From Arcuatula senhousia (taxonomy: Eukaryota; Mollusca; Bivalvia; Mytilida; Mytilidae), in assembly GCA_963971305.1 (NCBI GenBank), contig OZ020308.1, forward strand, positions 32,393,275-32,457,274: DNA of 64,000 nucleotides, in the 5' to 3' direction. Shown in pieces: positions 20,501-32,952 of this stretch (position 1 is its first letter; the number at the start of each line of letters is the position of its first letter). The notes under the pieces are model-generated. The model was not told the DNA's origin, did not search any database, and saw only the letters and a program-made list of their open reading frames with translations. A program made the translations under genes and the position numbers.

Positions 20501-22495
20501 ATATTTTTTTTAAACATAATTACCTCAACAGAATTGTCCTCTACCTCAACAGAATTGTCCACCTCATCTTGCTTACTGTACTGTTGTTCTTTGTCAAAAT
20601 AGTCCACCACTGATTTGAGATATACCTGGACTTCTGGTTTAACAAAATTCCTGATTGCCTGATTAACTTCACATGTAGGTACTAAAATATTGTTGAAAAC
20701 AAATGTTACTATTATGTACAGGATTATTTTCAAATTTGATCAAATAAATATTCAATTTATATGTGCATGTGTTAATAATTTGTAATAATTGTTCACAAAA
20801 CTGATCTGATATTTTTCTAAAGGGGGGCACAGCACACTATATAATTACATTTACTTAACTAAATTTCAGACCATTACGCTTGAGAGTGTTAAGATTGGTT
20901 TGCAACACATTCATTTATGTACATGTACATTGATTATCACAGAATTAAGAAAAACAGACATTCAGCATTAGCACTTATTTTACCAAACATGTCCTGTAAT
21001 CATAAATTGCAATGGAAAAAGTCAAAATATTTTACCAGACCAAGCAAATTCTACCAGATTTGTCTGATGTCCGACATATCTAAAGAATGACTGTTATTTG
21101 TAAGGCCATGCAGGTAAAAAAAAACAAACCTGGAATTTGATGTGTTGATTGCTTTTTGGTCCTCTCTTTTATGTGTGCATTGTCATCCTGTTGGTTTTGC
21201 ATATGGTTGTTTGAGGGGTCTTGTACAGGTACATGTATGTCAAATCTCTCTATATTATTACACGTTGTAACAAGATCCCATGTGTCTAACATTGATGTAG
21301 AACTTGACGATGCATTTGGTCCTCTGGCTCTGGTATTTATGTTATCTAGCACGTGATAACTTTTGGTGGGACAAATCTGGCTAAACTGGTTTGGATAATG
21401 GTTATGTCGCTTTTCATGTGGCCCAGATAGATCAGGCAAGGGAGGCAGCGAGTTACAGACTTCATTAGTGTAATTTACATTTACTGGTTCTTTTATTTGC
21501 TCTTGGTGGTGCTTCGGTGTATTCATGTTATCTAGAGTCATACATGTGATGTATTAGGAACTGTTGGGTGTAGTGGTTTCAATAAATAAATGCTCTCTGT
21601 TGACCTCTGGCTCATGTTTTTTTCCTTGGTTTTCATCTTAATCTGCTGTAGATGCAGGTGGACCAAGTTGTGACATAAGGTCACACATTATCAGGGATGT
21701 TGTTTTGGTTGCAGCCTCTTCACATTTCTTTTTTTGATTCTTCTCTTGAAGAAGTCCCTTCTTATCATTCTTTGATGACTTACGATCATCGGCTGTCTTA
21801 TCATTCGTTTCATGTGCCTGCTGCTTATCATTCTTTTTCAATTATTTTTTGTTTCTTTTTCTTAGGGCTAATTTCAATGTCTTGCTCTTTGCTTTCTTTT
21901 AGCCTTTCAGTCTCAGTCCTGCTTCGTTTAGCATTTACATGTAACTCTTGTGATTGATTTAAATTTATGGCGTAAGTAAAAAGTTCCCCCGGAACTTCAC
22001 TCGGTTTCTCTTTGTACTTTTTCCTAAGTTTTCCATCCGACTTAGTAGCAAAGTTTAGCAAGTCTTCTTCGTTGTCTGAAAGCAAAATAGTTGAATTTTG
22101 TTTACCGGAAGTAATAAATGTTTTATACAATTTTACGATGTCGGAAAAATCTTTAAATTCCGGATTTTCATACATGTGCGAAAGGAAATATGATATGTTC
22201 GCGGTTCTAGACTAAATTAATTTATTTTAAAATATTTGTTGTTTTTTTTTCAAATCGACTCTTTGTTAATAAGAATAGACAAATAAATTTAAAATTACAA
22301 ATTATGGTCGTACCGAACAAATTTATTCTTACCGTGTAGTTTGATTACAGTCCCATTGTATGTGGTCCTGCCCCATTTCGTTGTTACTTTCGCCTTTGGT
22401 TCAAGTGTACATCCTTCTTCTACACTCAAGTTTTTGTCTTTTGTGTTTACAACACTCAATGTTGCATTTTCTATGAAATAGATGCATGCATACAT
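17555..22495 (-). pseudogene. BEN-domain protein gene, six exons, decayed
   Basis: Exons (minus): 22495-22314, 22206-21130, 20681-20524, 19628-19530, 19104-18352 (split by SINE B) and 17586-17555. All have GT/AG sites and compatible phases. The N-terminus has MYACIYFIENATLSVV and TTKWGRTTYNGTVIKLHG, a small beta-rich domain. Exon 2 has a lysine-rich nuclear-type stretch (SPKKKKQK). The C-terminus is a BEN domain: TGVIRAATAAARRAPKP, YTLCYKLLIRVFTEETLANS, PPLDKERVEAIKEYTIKWC. BEN domains bind DNA and mediate protein contacts. Exon 2 has a frameshift near 21841 and TAA stops near 21633 and 21556; SINE B breaks exon 5. The exon 1 donor could instead be at 22332, but then the phase fails. Confidence 0.78.
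18386..18890 (+). repeat. SINE-like family B, full copy in the BEN exon
   Basis: It starts CCCGGGTGGCGAATAGGCCC and ends with AATAACTAACTAACTAACTAA. Perfect 13-bp target duplications CCTTATCTAGAGG lie at 18373-18385 and 18891-18903. Removing it restores an exon of 235 bases with the phase needed to join the final exon at 17586. The longest ORFs here belong to the SINE. Confidence 0.92.
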
Positions 22496-22857
22496 GTTGA
22501 ATATTTGATGTTTTGATTTGAACGGTGGTGATGGCGGAAAAGGAATATTTCAAAAGTAGCGCTGCAGATATGCGCGCTTGAAATTTTAGCAAGATTGAGG
22601 CGCGCTATGGGGATCGAATCATTATTTAGATAACTAGTATATTTATAAAATATTATTAAATAACCTAAATTGTTTATGATTTATTATTATTATTTTAATT
22701 ATCATATGCCTAACGAAAGTCAATCAGGTTTCAGCCCTTAAGATAAAAAAAGAAGGTGCCAAAAAAGAATTATAAGCAAAAAGCAAAAATATAATCCCCG
22801 ATGGGGCACCTCTATTGAATCATAGATATATCTCAGTGTCACTTTACACAAATCAAA
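22496..22857. promoter_or_regulatory. Shared divergent promoter region of the BEN and transposase genes
   Basis: Only 362 bases separate the two start codons, so the genes must share a bidirectional control region. The region is AT-rich with no CpG-island character. No convincing TATA box is placed for either gene. An imperfect ATAGATATATCTC palindrome lies about 35 bases before the transposase ATG. Confidence 0.5.
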
Positions 22858-23689
22858 ATGGAGGTTCCTAACAAGAAAAAAAGGAGAGAACCTTATGGTA
22901 AAACATGTACTGAAAACACTGATGACGAGAATCGGGTTTTGGAAAACCGATTCGATGACGTTGATTCCGTGACGATAGACACCTTCGTGGATATTGCATG
23001 CCCAGAAACAGTTAGCGCTGTTGAAGAGGCGAGTACTACCACCATTATAATTTTAGCTAATGTTTTACAATATACATGCAGTTCTAAACAAACAAAAAAA
23101 AATACGCTACACAGACTTTAATTCCATCGCTTAACATTATGTTGCTGCGAGCACATGTCCACGTGTGCAAGTGAGTACTTATAAGGTCTTATAACATGTT
23201 GCACAAAACTGTGACAGTCACGGCACAACTTTCATCAATTTAAAGACAAATGTGGCGTTATTCTAATCTTAACCTAATTTTCGTTATTGTGTCTGTTTGT
23301 TTTATTTTATTTTTGTTTATATATATAATAACAAGCAAGCGGGTCTTATATCCGGATAAAGTTTCGTGTCAGATCCGGAAAGAGGTTCCATAACAGAATC
23401 AGTTGAGCGCTTTTAAAAGGGAAAATCAAACCAATAGAAAACGGGCATTACTTAAACAACGATCTTTAAAAAAAAAAAACATTCGAAACCTAAAAAAAAC
23501 TATGTAAATGTCACTTAAGCATGCGTCCCTTAACATTTACAGTATTAAATTAAATGACTGGACCCATATTTTACATTACAAGTGAAATCGTTGTTACTAA
23601 TTTACTGTAATAACAGTTGACGATACAGAGATGTGGAAATTGTAAGTGTACGCAACACACTACGAGAATTTAAAAAGGCACTGGATACG

Positions 23690-24637
23690 GTTACCTGGAA
23701 AAGTAACAATAAGAAATAAATTATTGTTACCTGACACCGGAAGGACGGACTAACGGAAAACCATGTAACGGACACGGACCTGTTTTAATGGAAGTAACAA
23801 TAAGTATTTTTCTTATTGTTACTTTGTGTTATTGTTACCTGTCTATGAATTTGAATACTGTTGTTGTATTAAGAATGTTATTAACAATATGTACATTTCT
23901 ATATATTTATATTAGGTTTTTGTAATTGAAAACTTGAAATAAAAAATATTTTTAACCTTTATTCTAACTAATAAAACTACTGGTGACTTGAATTGTGATA
24001 ATGAAAGTACACATAATGAAACATCGTCTTTTCTATAATACCATCCCAAGTTAAAACATTTGGTTTGTTTTGCCTTCGGCCCGAACCGAAAAAAAACAAT
24101 GTGGGGTTCAGAATTCTGAGAATAGGGAGCCGACTGACTGGCCTAAGAGGGGACCCGCTTTGGTCACGCTTCCGTGAATGATTGTCTTTATATTCAACCA
24201 ATATTTTCCGCCAAAAGGAGGTGACCAGCCCCCCCTCCTTGGATCCGCGTATGAAAATGGCTTCCGAGTTGCAGGCGGCGAATAAAATTCTATTCACTTA
24301 TTGAATTGAAGAAAAGTTAAATTCGTATCAAGAATTTTTGCTATCAAATTTGTTTAACTTAAAATAACTTCCTTTAAGTTATTCCTTATTCAAATTTAAT
24401 AATTGTTTTTTAATGTCACTAACTGTACCATGTGCTTAAAAAATAGTTTTAAAAAATTGTTGTTAGTCTATTCATTTTACGGTAACAAAAACGAGCCACA
24501 ACAATAAGAAAAAATCTTATTGTTACTTTCATAAAAACAGGTCCGCATCAGTCAACTGGTTAATATTTTACTTTGACTTCCGGCGCCAGGTAACAATAAT
24601 TATTTTCTTATTGTTGCTTTTCCAGGTAAATCAGGTA
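23690..24637. repeat. 0.95-kb TIR element in transposase intron 1
   Basis: It has inverted ends of about 43 bp: TTACCTGGAAAAGTAACAAT at 23690 and its near-complement ATTGTTGCTTTTCCAGGTAA at 24618-24637. Additional GTAACAATAAG repeats lie inside. No ORF with a known domain is present. It is probably a non-autonomous DNA element. Confidence 0.75.
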
Positions 24638-25609
24638 ATCTTAGCCAGTTTGATTTAAAAAAGCACAATGGAAAACAGGCAGCAGTCTTCAACATGACCA
24701 GAGATCGCTGCTCGCCGGCTTGCATTGGCCCAAGACTAAAAATACAATACATATTAGTTTCAAAACCAATCCCTTAATTATCAACGAAAGGCCCATTTCT
24801 AGACATGGAACAAATTCAATAAACAGATCATAAATAGATGACAGAGACAAACAAAAGCTTAGACAAAGATTCCTGGCTTAGGACAGGCACATATAAAATG
24901 TAATTTAGGTATCCAGTATCACAGATTAAGATTTTAGTAATCACAAAACACAAGATCTTCACAAAAATTGACATTTTGCTTTCAATCTTTATCAATGTAA
25001 TTTTATTTCCTAACAGCATGGAACTCTTTTAGCAGTCTTTTGATATTTTATAATTGCACTGGTCATGACATTTACATGTATGTAAGGCCTAAACAATGTG
25101 TGTTTCATGTTTCCCTACCTTCCCTAGTTTTTCATGCGGACCCTAGCCTTTTTATTGCTATTATTGGTTATTTTGATTAGGCACAGTTTTTTTTTTGCCT
25201 AATTATTATAGTATTGATGTGTTTTTTCTTTAAAATTTACACAGGAATTACTCCAGGGGTCGCCAACACCTACAGATATTCAAGACCACTCAATTTATGG
25301 ATCTCCTGACAGTAACAGTTCTTGCAATTCAATTGCTGGATCTCCTGACAGTTCTTGCAATGCACGTGTAGGTATAGGGTGGCAGGGGATAATGATTTTG
25401 ATACAAAATAGAAGAATTCTACATCGTTACAATTGTACAAGTAATAATTGCTACATTATGACATTGTACATTCACAGAAGTACATGTAATAAAAAAGGAT
25501 AAATTGGGTTATTGATAAACAATACACATGTAATAATCTTTATTCTTATCCTAAAATTTATTTATATGCACTAGTAAGCGAGTTGTTAACTCACTCATCA
25601 ATCAGACTT

Positions 25610-27035
25610 CATTTTTGTGAGCTATTATCATCACTTGGCGTCCGTCGTCCGTCCGTAAACTTTTTAAAACGTTAACTCCTCTGACACCATAAGTCCAATT
25701 GAAACCAAACTTGGTATGGTTGTTCATTAGCATTCGGTGCTTAGAACTGATGTGGGGATTTTTGATTCGTCGTAAAACATGGCCGCCGTGGCTAAAAATA
25801 GAACATAGGGGTAAAATGCAGTTTTTTGCAAATAACTCAAAAACGGCTACAGATATCAAAATTCTGGCATATTGTAAAAGTGATCAGCACCTCAAGATCT
25901 ACCTACCCTGAAATTTTGAAGATAATCAAACAACCCATGTAGGAGTTATTGCCCTTTTTGTGGATTTTTTTTGCAAATTTTGCACCTGTTTAGCTCAATA
26001 TCTTGAAAACTATACAAGATATTTGAGAAATTCAATTGCATATTGTTAAACACATCAAGATCTACAAAATATGTAATAGGGTCAACGTTGTAGAACCTTA
26101 CCTTTTAGGAGTTATTGCCCTTAGAACGTCAAAATTGAGCATTTTAACAGCATTTCCTCATTACATTGAAAACGTTAACTCCTCTGACAGTTCAAGTCCA
26201 ATTGGAACCAAACTTGGTATAGTTGTTTATTAGCATTAGGTGTATAGAACTGATGTGGGGATTTTTGATTGGTCGTAAAATATGGCCGCTGTGGCTAAAA
26301 ATAGAACATAGGGGTAAATGGCAGTTTTTTGCAAATAACTCAAAAACGGTGACAGATTTTACAATTTTGATTGGAAACAAAAGTGATCAGCACCTGAAGA
26401 TCTACCAGCTCTGAAATTTTGAAGAAAATCCAACGACCCATGAAGAAATTATTGCCCTTTTTGTGGATTTTTGGCAAATTTTGCACCTGTTTAGCTCAAT
26501 ATCTTGACAACTTTACAAGATATTCGAGAAATTTAAATTGCATATTGTTAAGCACATCAAGATCTACAAAATATGAAGTAGGGTCAACGTTGTAGGACCT
26601 TTCCTTTGAGGAGTTATTGCCCTTAGAACGTCAAAATTGAGCTTTTAAAAAGCATTTCCTCATTACATTGAAAATGTTAACTCCTCTGACTTTTAAAGTC
26701 AAATTGGAACCAAACTTTGTATTGTTGTTTATTAGCATTAGGTGTATAGAACTGATGTGGGGATATTTGATTGGTTGTAAAACATGGCCGCTGTGGCTAA
26801 AAAATAGAACATTGGGTTAAACTGCATTTTGTTGCTAATAACTCAAAAAGGTTGACAGATTTTTGAATTTTAAATGAGATAAAAGTGATCTGCACCTTAA
26901 GATCCACCATATTGTCAGATGACCCCCTTATTAAACTTGTGACCCTTTCAATGTCAAATAGATTTTGCCTAATAGTCTTTACTTCAGGCACATATGTCAG
27001 GTGAGCGATTCAGGCTCCTGGGAGCCTCTTGTTCA
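25610..27035 (-). repeat. Repeat C copy in transposase intron 2
   Basis: It is a ~1.4-kb noncoding repeat. On the minus strand it starts with the hairpin AAGAGGCTCCCAGGAGCC and ends with GACGGACGACGGACGCCAAG and a GTGAGCT-like end. It contains three ~470-bp internal modules, each with an ATTTTAGCCAC-type block and GGGCAATAACTCCT. Matching copies are at 30641, 32616 and 44024, and a partial one at 63062. Confidence 0.8.
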
Positions 27036-29649
27036 TGATGAAAGCCGGTTGATCGAAAGGTCAAGTTGTGTTAGACTTTTTTATTATATTCATGTTCATG
27101 ATATTGATATACTGAACCAGAGATTTAATATATATAAATATGTATGACAATTTACATGTTATTTAAAATAAAACCTTGGAATCGCTTGTTCTTGCTTAAC
27201 TTAATTTAAATTTATATTTAAAATTGTTTTGTAATTATCTATACAGGATAAACCTGAGAGAATCCCCAACAATGTGCTTGCAACTGATGCTATTGATGAG
27301 ACTGGGTCAAATGTATCTTCTGACCTGACTGATGTATAAATGACAAGTGAAGATGAGTTTGAACATGAAGAAAATGATGTCTTTTTTTATGCATCAGATA
27401 CAGACACTGATGGAGATGATGATAATGGGGCAGACTGTAATAAAGATTCTGATAATGAACCCATCTACCCTGGAGCAAAAACTACCATCGGAACTTTTAT
27501 GCTCCTGCTTGCTATATTTTGCTGTAAACATAACATCACTGGAGATGGAATACAACAGATGCTGCAGATAATTGCCCTTGCTTTACCTGAAAACCATATC
27601 TTATGCACAAGTTTACATGCTTATAAACAGTTCTTCAAAAACCTGAAAAATTCATTAGTCTATCACTATTACTGTCCTCACTGCCTAGGGATAATTGAAG
27701 ATATTACAGTTAAAAATTGTCCAAATGAGCTATGCAAGAAATCTGTCAACAAAGACAGTTATTTCTTAGAGATCCCAGTTGTCAGTCAGCTGAAAACCCT
27801 CTTTTCTCTGGGAGGCTTTTATGACTTATTACAACATCGGTTCAGCAGAAATGTTCCTGAGGGCGTATATGAAGACCTTTATGACGGTAACCTGTATAAT
27901 CGTATATCAGAAATGAAGGCCCACTGAATAATGGAGGGAACATTTCGTTCATTTTTAATACAGATGGTGCTTCTGTGTTCAAATCCAGCAACTATTCAAT
28001 ATGGCCAATTTATCTAGTTATCAATGAGCTCCCATATAGGGAGAGGATGAAGAAAGAAAACACTATATTAGCTGCATTATGGTTTGGCAGTTAAAAACCC
28101 TCCATGTCAACGTTTTTGAAACCTTTTTTAGACTCCATGAAAAGTTTGGCAGAAGGAGTAGGATTATTTGCACCTAGTATTGGAAAGTTCATTTGCAAAG
28201 CTTTCTTATTGTGCGGCACTGCATCTTCCAGCAAGACGTTTACTGTGCAACTGTAATCAATATAATGGAGCATTTAGTTGTTGGAAGTGTTTGCAAGAGG
28301 GCAAAACTGCAAAAAGAGGAAAAGGACATACCAGTCTTCCCGTACAAAGGACATCCGAATCAATTATGAATAATGCTAGGCAAGCAGTTGAGGAAAACAA
28401 TGTGAGAAATGGAATCAAAGGACCATCATGGCTTCTATTTTTTCCACGCTTCAACATACAAAAAGGGATATGCATCGATTACATGCATGGAATTTTACTT
28501 GAAGTTCAGAAACTTTTGATTAGACTCTGGTTCTCAGCTGAATTCTCTAAGCATGATTTTAGTATAGCAGAATCTGTATGTGTCGTTGACAAGCGATTGC
28601 AAAATTTGCGATCAACACTGGATATCTCAAGACTACCGAGATCAATTAATAAAGACCTTAAATGCTGGAAGGCTTCTGAATTTCGATCCTTTTTACTTTT
28701 CTATGGGGCCGTCGTATTGCAAGGAATATTGGTATACCAACACTATAGTCACTATTTGCTGCTTGTTAATGCAATACACATTTTATTGAAAAGTAGAACA
28801 ACAGAACAAAGTCTATGCTATGCTGAATCATTGTTATTCAATTTTTGTGAAAATTTCAAAGGGTTGTATGACGAATGTTATATGACTCTCAATGTGCATC
28901 AGCTTCTTCATCTATCCGATAGTGTCCGTGACTTAGGTCCTCTTTATACCCATAGCTGTTTTTCTTTTGAAGACACAAATGGATTTTTATTAAAGATGAT
29001 ACAAGGAACCCAAGGCGTAGACAACCGAATAACTACAGGCCTATCCTTTGTGCAGAAATTACCGGAATTGAAAAACAAATGTATAAAGAAAGGAACGCAA
29101 GAAGACGAACTTTACAACTTGATAAATTCACCTTATGCATTGAAAAGAGGATTCAAAATCGATGACGGAATTTATGTTTTGGGTTCGATAAAGAAAAGAT
29201 CAATAACAGACAGAGAATTTCAAGCCCTCTCAGATTATTATGGTGAAGTTCCTCAAAATGAAGAATTTTTATCTTTCAATCGAATCGAAATTCATCAAAT
29301 GTTAATTTATAGTTTGGAATACAAAAGGATGATGAAAAGAGACAATTCCCCAATTTTGTTTCAAGATGAAGCTGGTGTTTTAGGACTTGGTAGAGTATTG
29401 TATTTTCTTCAAATTGCAAACCAACAATATGAAAATGATGATCATGAAAATGACCATGTTGCTCTGGTTAAAATGTTTAACGCAAACAATTTAAGTCCAG
29501 ATCTTAGTATTACAGTTGTGGAAACAACAAATGAAATTAAGGTTGTGCCTGTGAATGCAATATTGTCAAATTGTATGTTTTTATCATTAGACAATCAAGA
29601 ACAGTATGGTTTTGTGTGTATGTTTCCTAACAAACTCGAGTCTGACTAA

Positions 29650-30200
29650 ACAGAGCAAACTTTACACAGCTATTATAGCTTTTGTGCAATTTAGTTTTGA
29701 TCGAACATGTACACGTTATTTAACCTGTGTGTAACAACTGTACAATATTAATGTATGTACAATATACATTTGTTATAACGTTTTAACACACGGGGTTATT
29801 GTCATGGTTATATGCATTATATTTTTGAATTTAAAAGTTAAGTGAGTAAAAGTAAGGTCATACTAATGTGATTGATTGTGACAGGTACATTATGTACATG
29901 AATATCTCAGAATAACTCAAGGTTCTAATCCAGCTTTCTGAAAACATTTTTACACTAAAGTACAGTCCGAGTTAAATTTTTACATCAGACAACATGTTAT
30001 TATGTTCCTAAAAATCTAGACATCATGTGACATAAAACTGAGAATGTGTTTATAATTTTATAATGGAATAGTCATATATACATGATATACATGTACTCAT
30101 TATACATGTACAATGTATATTCTGAAAGCTAAAGATGTTAAAGTATCAGTATAATTTATACAATGTACATGATTTAGATGCTGAACTTCTCAACTCCACG
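29650..30200. other. 3' flank of the transposase gene
   Basis: AT-rich with repeated ACATGTAC-type motifs. No clear polyadenylation signal lies close to the stop. No ORF is supported. Confidence 0.5.
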
Positions 30201-30640
30201 TGGTGTAACCCATTAATAAAATAAAAAGCTACGCCGAGCGCAGCATGATACGACCGCAACAAGTTTAACCCTGTACTTTGGAGGCCTAATAAGGACAGTC
30301 CATTGTTTTGGTCACATGAAGCCCATGGTGGACTTACAAAGCTTTTTGACACATGCATCCTGTGGTGGACTTAAAAATGCATTTTTGACACATATATATT
30401 TACATCAACATCTAATACAAAAAGCCTTATTTATATACATGTAATAACTACAACTTAATTTTAAGTATAAAACTATTTGCCTTGACAAACTTTTAAAATT
30501 GGTGTTTTTGGCCCCTTTGACCCCTAATTTCTCGAAAACGGTAAGAGATATTGCAAATCTGATTGAAGAACGCAGCCAGGGATTTTCACAAGGATTCAAA
30601 TGAAAAAAAGATTTTGAAAATTGGACCAAAAATAAACTAG

Positions 30641-32107
30641 AGGCAGGCTCCCAGGAACCTGAATCGCTCACCTTGTATTCGATGATACTTATATGCTGGA
30701 TATTTTAACAAAGGGCTGCTACTCTGCGGAATTATCAATTTTAATGTTCTAAGGGAAATAACTCCTATCAAAAAAGGTCTTACATCTTTGACCCCATTAC
30801 ATAATTTTTAGATCTTTATGTGCTTAACCATATGCAATTTAAATTTTTCAAATATCTTGTATTGTTTTCAAGATATAAGTCTTAAAAGAGCAAAATTTGA
30901 AAAAAAAACAAGAAAAGGGGCAATAACTCCTACAACCATTGTCAGATCTTCTTCAAAACTTTAGGGCAGGTAGATCTTTATGTGCTGATCATTATTACTC
31001 AAATAGAATTTTAATATCTGTTACCATTTTTAAGTAATTTGAAAAAAAACTGCAATTTACCCTTATGTTCTATTTTTAGCCATGGCGGCCATGCTTTTAG
31101 TTGAATCGAAATTTCGAACGATAATTCTGTAGACCACATACTTCTGAACAACCATACCAAGTTTCATTTCATTTGACTAAGCAGTTTCAGAGAAGAAGAT
31201 TTTTGAAAAGTTGAACAAAAAACTGTGAAAATGGTCAATTTTTACAATCCAAGTGGTATAACTCTAGTGGCGAATAGGCCCGCAGCAGAGCCTAGCTTGT
31301 CGTAAGAGGCGACTTAGGGTCTTGGGATTCTGACGTCGGGTCAGTGCTCAGCCCACAGAGCGACCAAGTGTGTACCCTAGGTGGCTGAATAGGGTAGCCC
31401 TCGTCCGCGGGGGTTGTCAGGTCTATAATACGGAAACCCTGACCGCCGACCATAGTGGGCCAACGTGTGTGGAGAGTGCCACGCTTCATGCACGTAAAAG
31501 ACCCCTTTGTGGACCGCCCAGTAGTGCACCACATAGGCTAAATTTTCCGCCCCAACCCACCTCTCCCCTTTTTCCTGTGGTTCTTCAAAATTTACCGGCC
31601 CTTTGTTTCCCACCCCATCTCCATATTTCATTTATCATCATCGTTTCATGTTCATTTTATCATCCTTTTCATGTTCATCGCCTGTAGATAACCTATTTAG
31701 CATTGCACGGGCGTAAAACACCAACTCACTCACCCAACTCACTGGAAAAAAATCCAGAAAAAGGGCAATAACTCCTACATCGGTTGTTGGATCTTCTTGA
31801 AAATTTCTGGGCAGGTAGATCTTGAGGTGCTGATCAGCCAGAATTTTGATATCTGTTACGGTTTTTGAGTAATTTGCAAAAAACTGCAATTTACCCCTAT
31901 GTTCTATTTTTAGCCATGGCGGCCATGTTTTTTGTCGAATCAAAATTTCGAACGATAATTTTGTAGAGGACATACTACAGAACAACCCTACTAAGTTTCA
32001 TTACATTTGGCCAAGCGGTTTCAGAGAAGAAGATTGTTGAAAAGTTGAACGATAGACGACAGACGACGGACGCCAAAAGCTCACATTGCCTTCGGCAAGG
32101 TGAGCTA
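30641..32107 (+). repeat. Repeat C copy interrupted by SINE A
   Basis: It starts AGGCTCCCAGGAACCTGAAT and ends TTCGGCAAGGTGAGCTAAAA. Removing SINE A (31267-31737) leaves about 1 kb with two modules. Same family as 25610-27035, opposite orientation. Confidence 0.8.
31267..31737 (+). repeat. SINE-like family A copy, slightly 5' truncated
   Basis: It starts at TGGCGAATAGGCCCGCAGC, 16-20 bases short of the full 5' end, and ends in CACCAACTCACTCAC. No clear target duplication is seen. Confidence 0.85.
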
Positions 32108-32952
32108 AAAAGTTGATAGCCCCCTGTAGCAATGTAATGGTGAAATACATATCAAAATCATTGACATATTTAGTAGACAGAATTTTATGCGCACTTCAAC
32201 AAAAAAAGAATTTTCAAAATTGAATGAATAATGAACATTCTACAACAGTTTTGTCAATACACCCGTTTTAGCCCCTTTGCCCCTTTTTTTTCTAAAACAG
32301 TAGGGGCCACAAACCCCAAATACAAAACCAACATTCCTTTAGTGGATATAATCATCATATTTAAACTTCATAACAATTGGCTGGCCCACTACAACTTAAT
32401 ATTGGTAAAAAAACTATTTGCATGGAAAAACTTTTATAAATGGCGTTTTTGGCCCCTTTGACCCCTAATTTCTAGAAAACGGTATGAGATATTGCAAATC
32501 TGATTGAAAAATGCAGGCAGGATTTTCACAAGGATTCCAATGAAAACTAGAAAAACTGTGAGCCGCAGCTCACAAATAAATTCCCCCCCCCCCAAATAAT
32601 CAGATAAAATTTTACAAGAGGCTCCCAGGAGCCTGAATCGCTCACCTGACATATGTGCCTGAAGTAAAGGTTATTAGGCAAAATCTATTTGACGTTGAAA
32701 GGGTCATAAGATTAATAAGGGGGTCATCTGACAATATGGTGGATATTAAGGTGCTGATCACTTTTGTTCTCAATCAAAATCTAAAAATCTGTCACACTTT
32801 TTGAGTTATTTGCAAAAAAATGCAGTTTAACCTAATGTTCTATTTTTAGCCACAGTGGCAATCTTTTACAACCAATCAAAAATCCCCACAACAGTTTTAT
32901 ACACCTAATAATAATAAACAATAATATTAAGTTTGGTTCTGATTGGACTTAA

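Larger units (their letters stand above)
22858..29649 (+). pseudogene. TNP2-like transposase (transposase_21, CACTA/EnSpm type), three exons, decayed
   Basis: Exon 1 is 22858-23028 (MEVPNKKKRREPYGKT, basic), exon 2 is 25245-25367 and exon 3 is 27247-29649, all phase 0. Exon 3: acidic DTDTDGDDDN, zinc ribbon YYCPHC...CPNELC, then catalytic-type block FNTDGASVFKSSNYSIWPIY, INELPYRERM, KGICIDYMHGILLEVQKLL, YWKASEFRSFLLFYG and a DUF4218-like LNVHQLLHLSDSVRDLGPLY. These blocks order as in TNP2 transposases. Lesions: TAA at 27337, frameshifts near 27918 and 28215 (mutually compensating), TAA at 28092, and a GC donor after exon 1 (GAG|GCGAGT). The intact protein would be about 900 residues. It is the presumptive mobilising enzyme of the giant element. 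Confidence 0.85.

Noticed and set aside
21080..22175. Three separate small genes on the minus strand
   Set aside because: They lie end to end, and two of the three share a frame; a frameshift and two stops explain the breaks, and splice phases tie them to the BEN exons.
25602..26414. Several 60-85-codon ORFs in repeat C (also 37245, 37595)
   Set aside because: They recur in repeat C copies on both strands and are interrupted differently in each; no coding signal.
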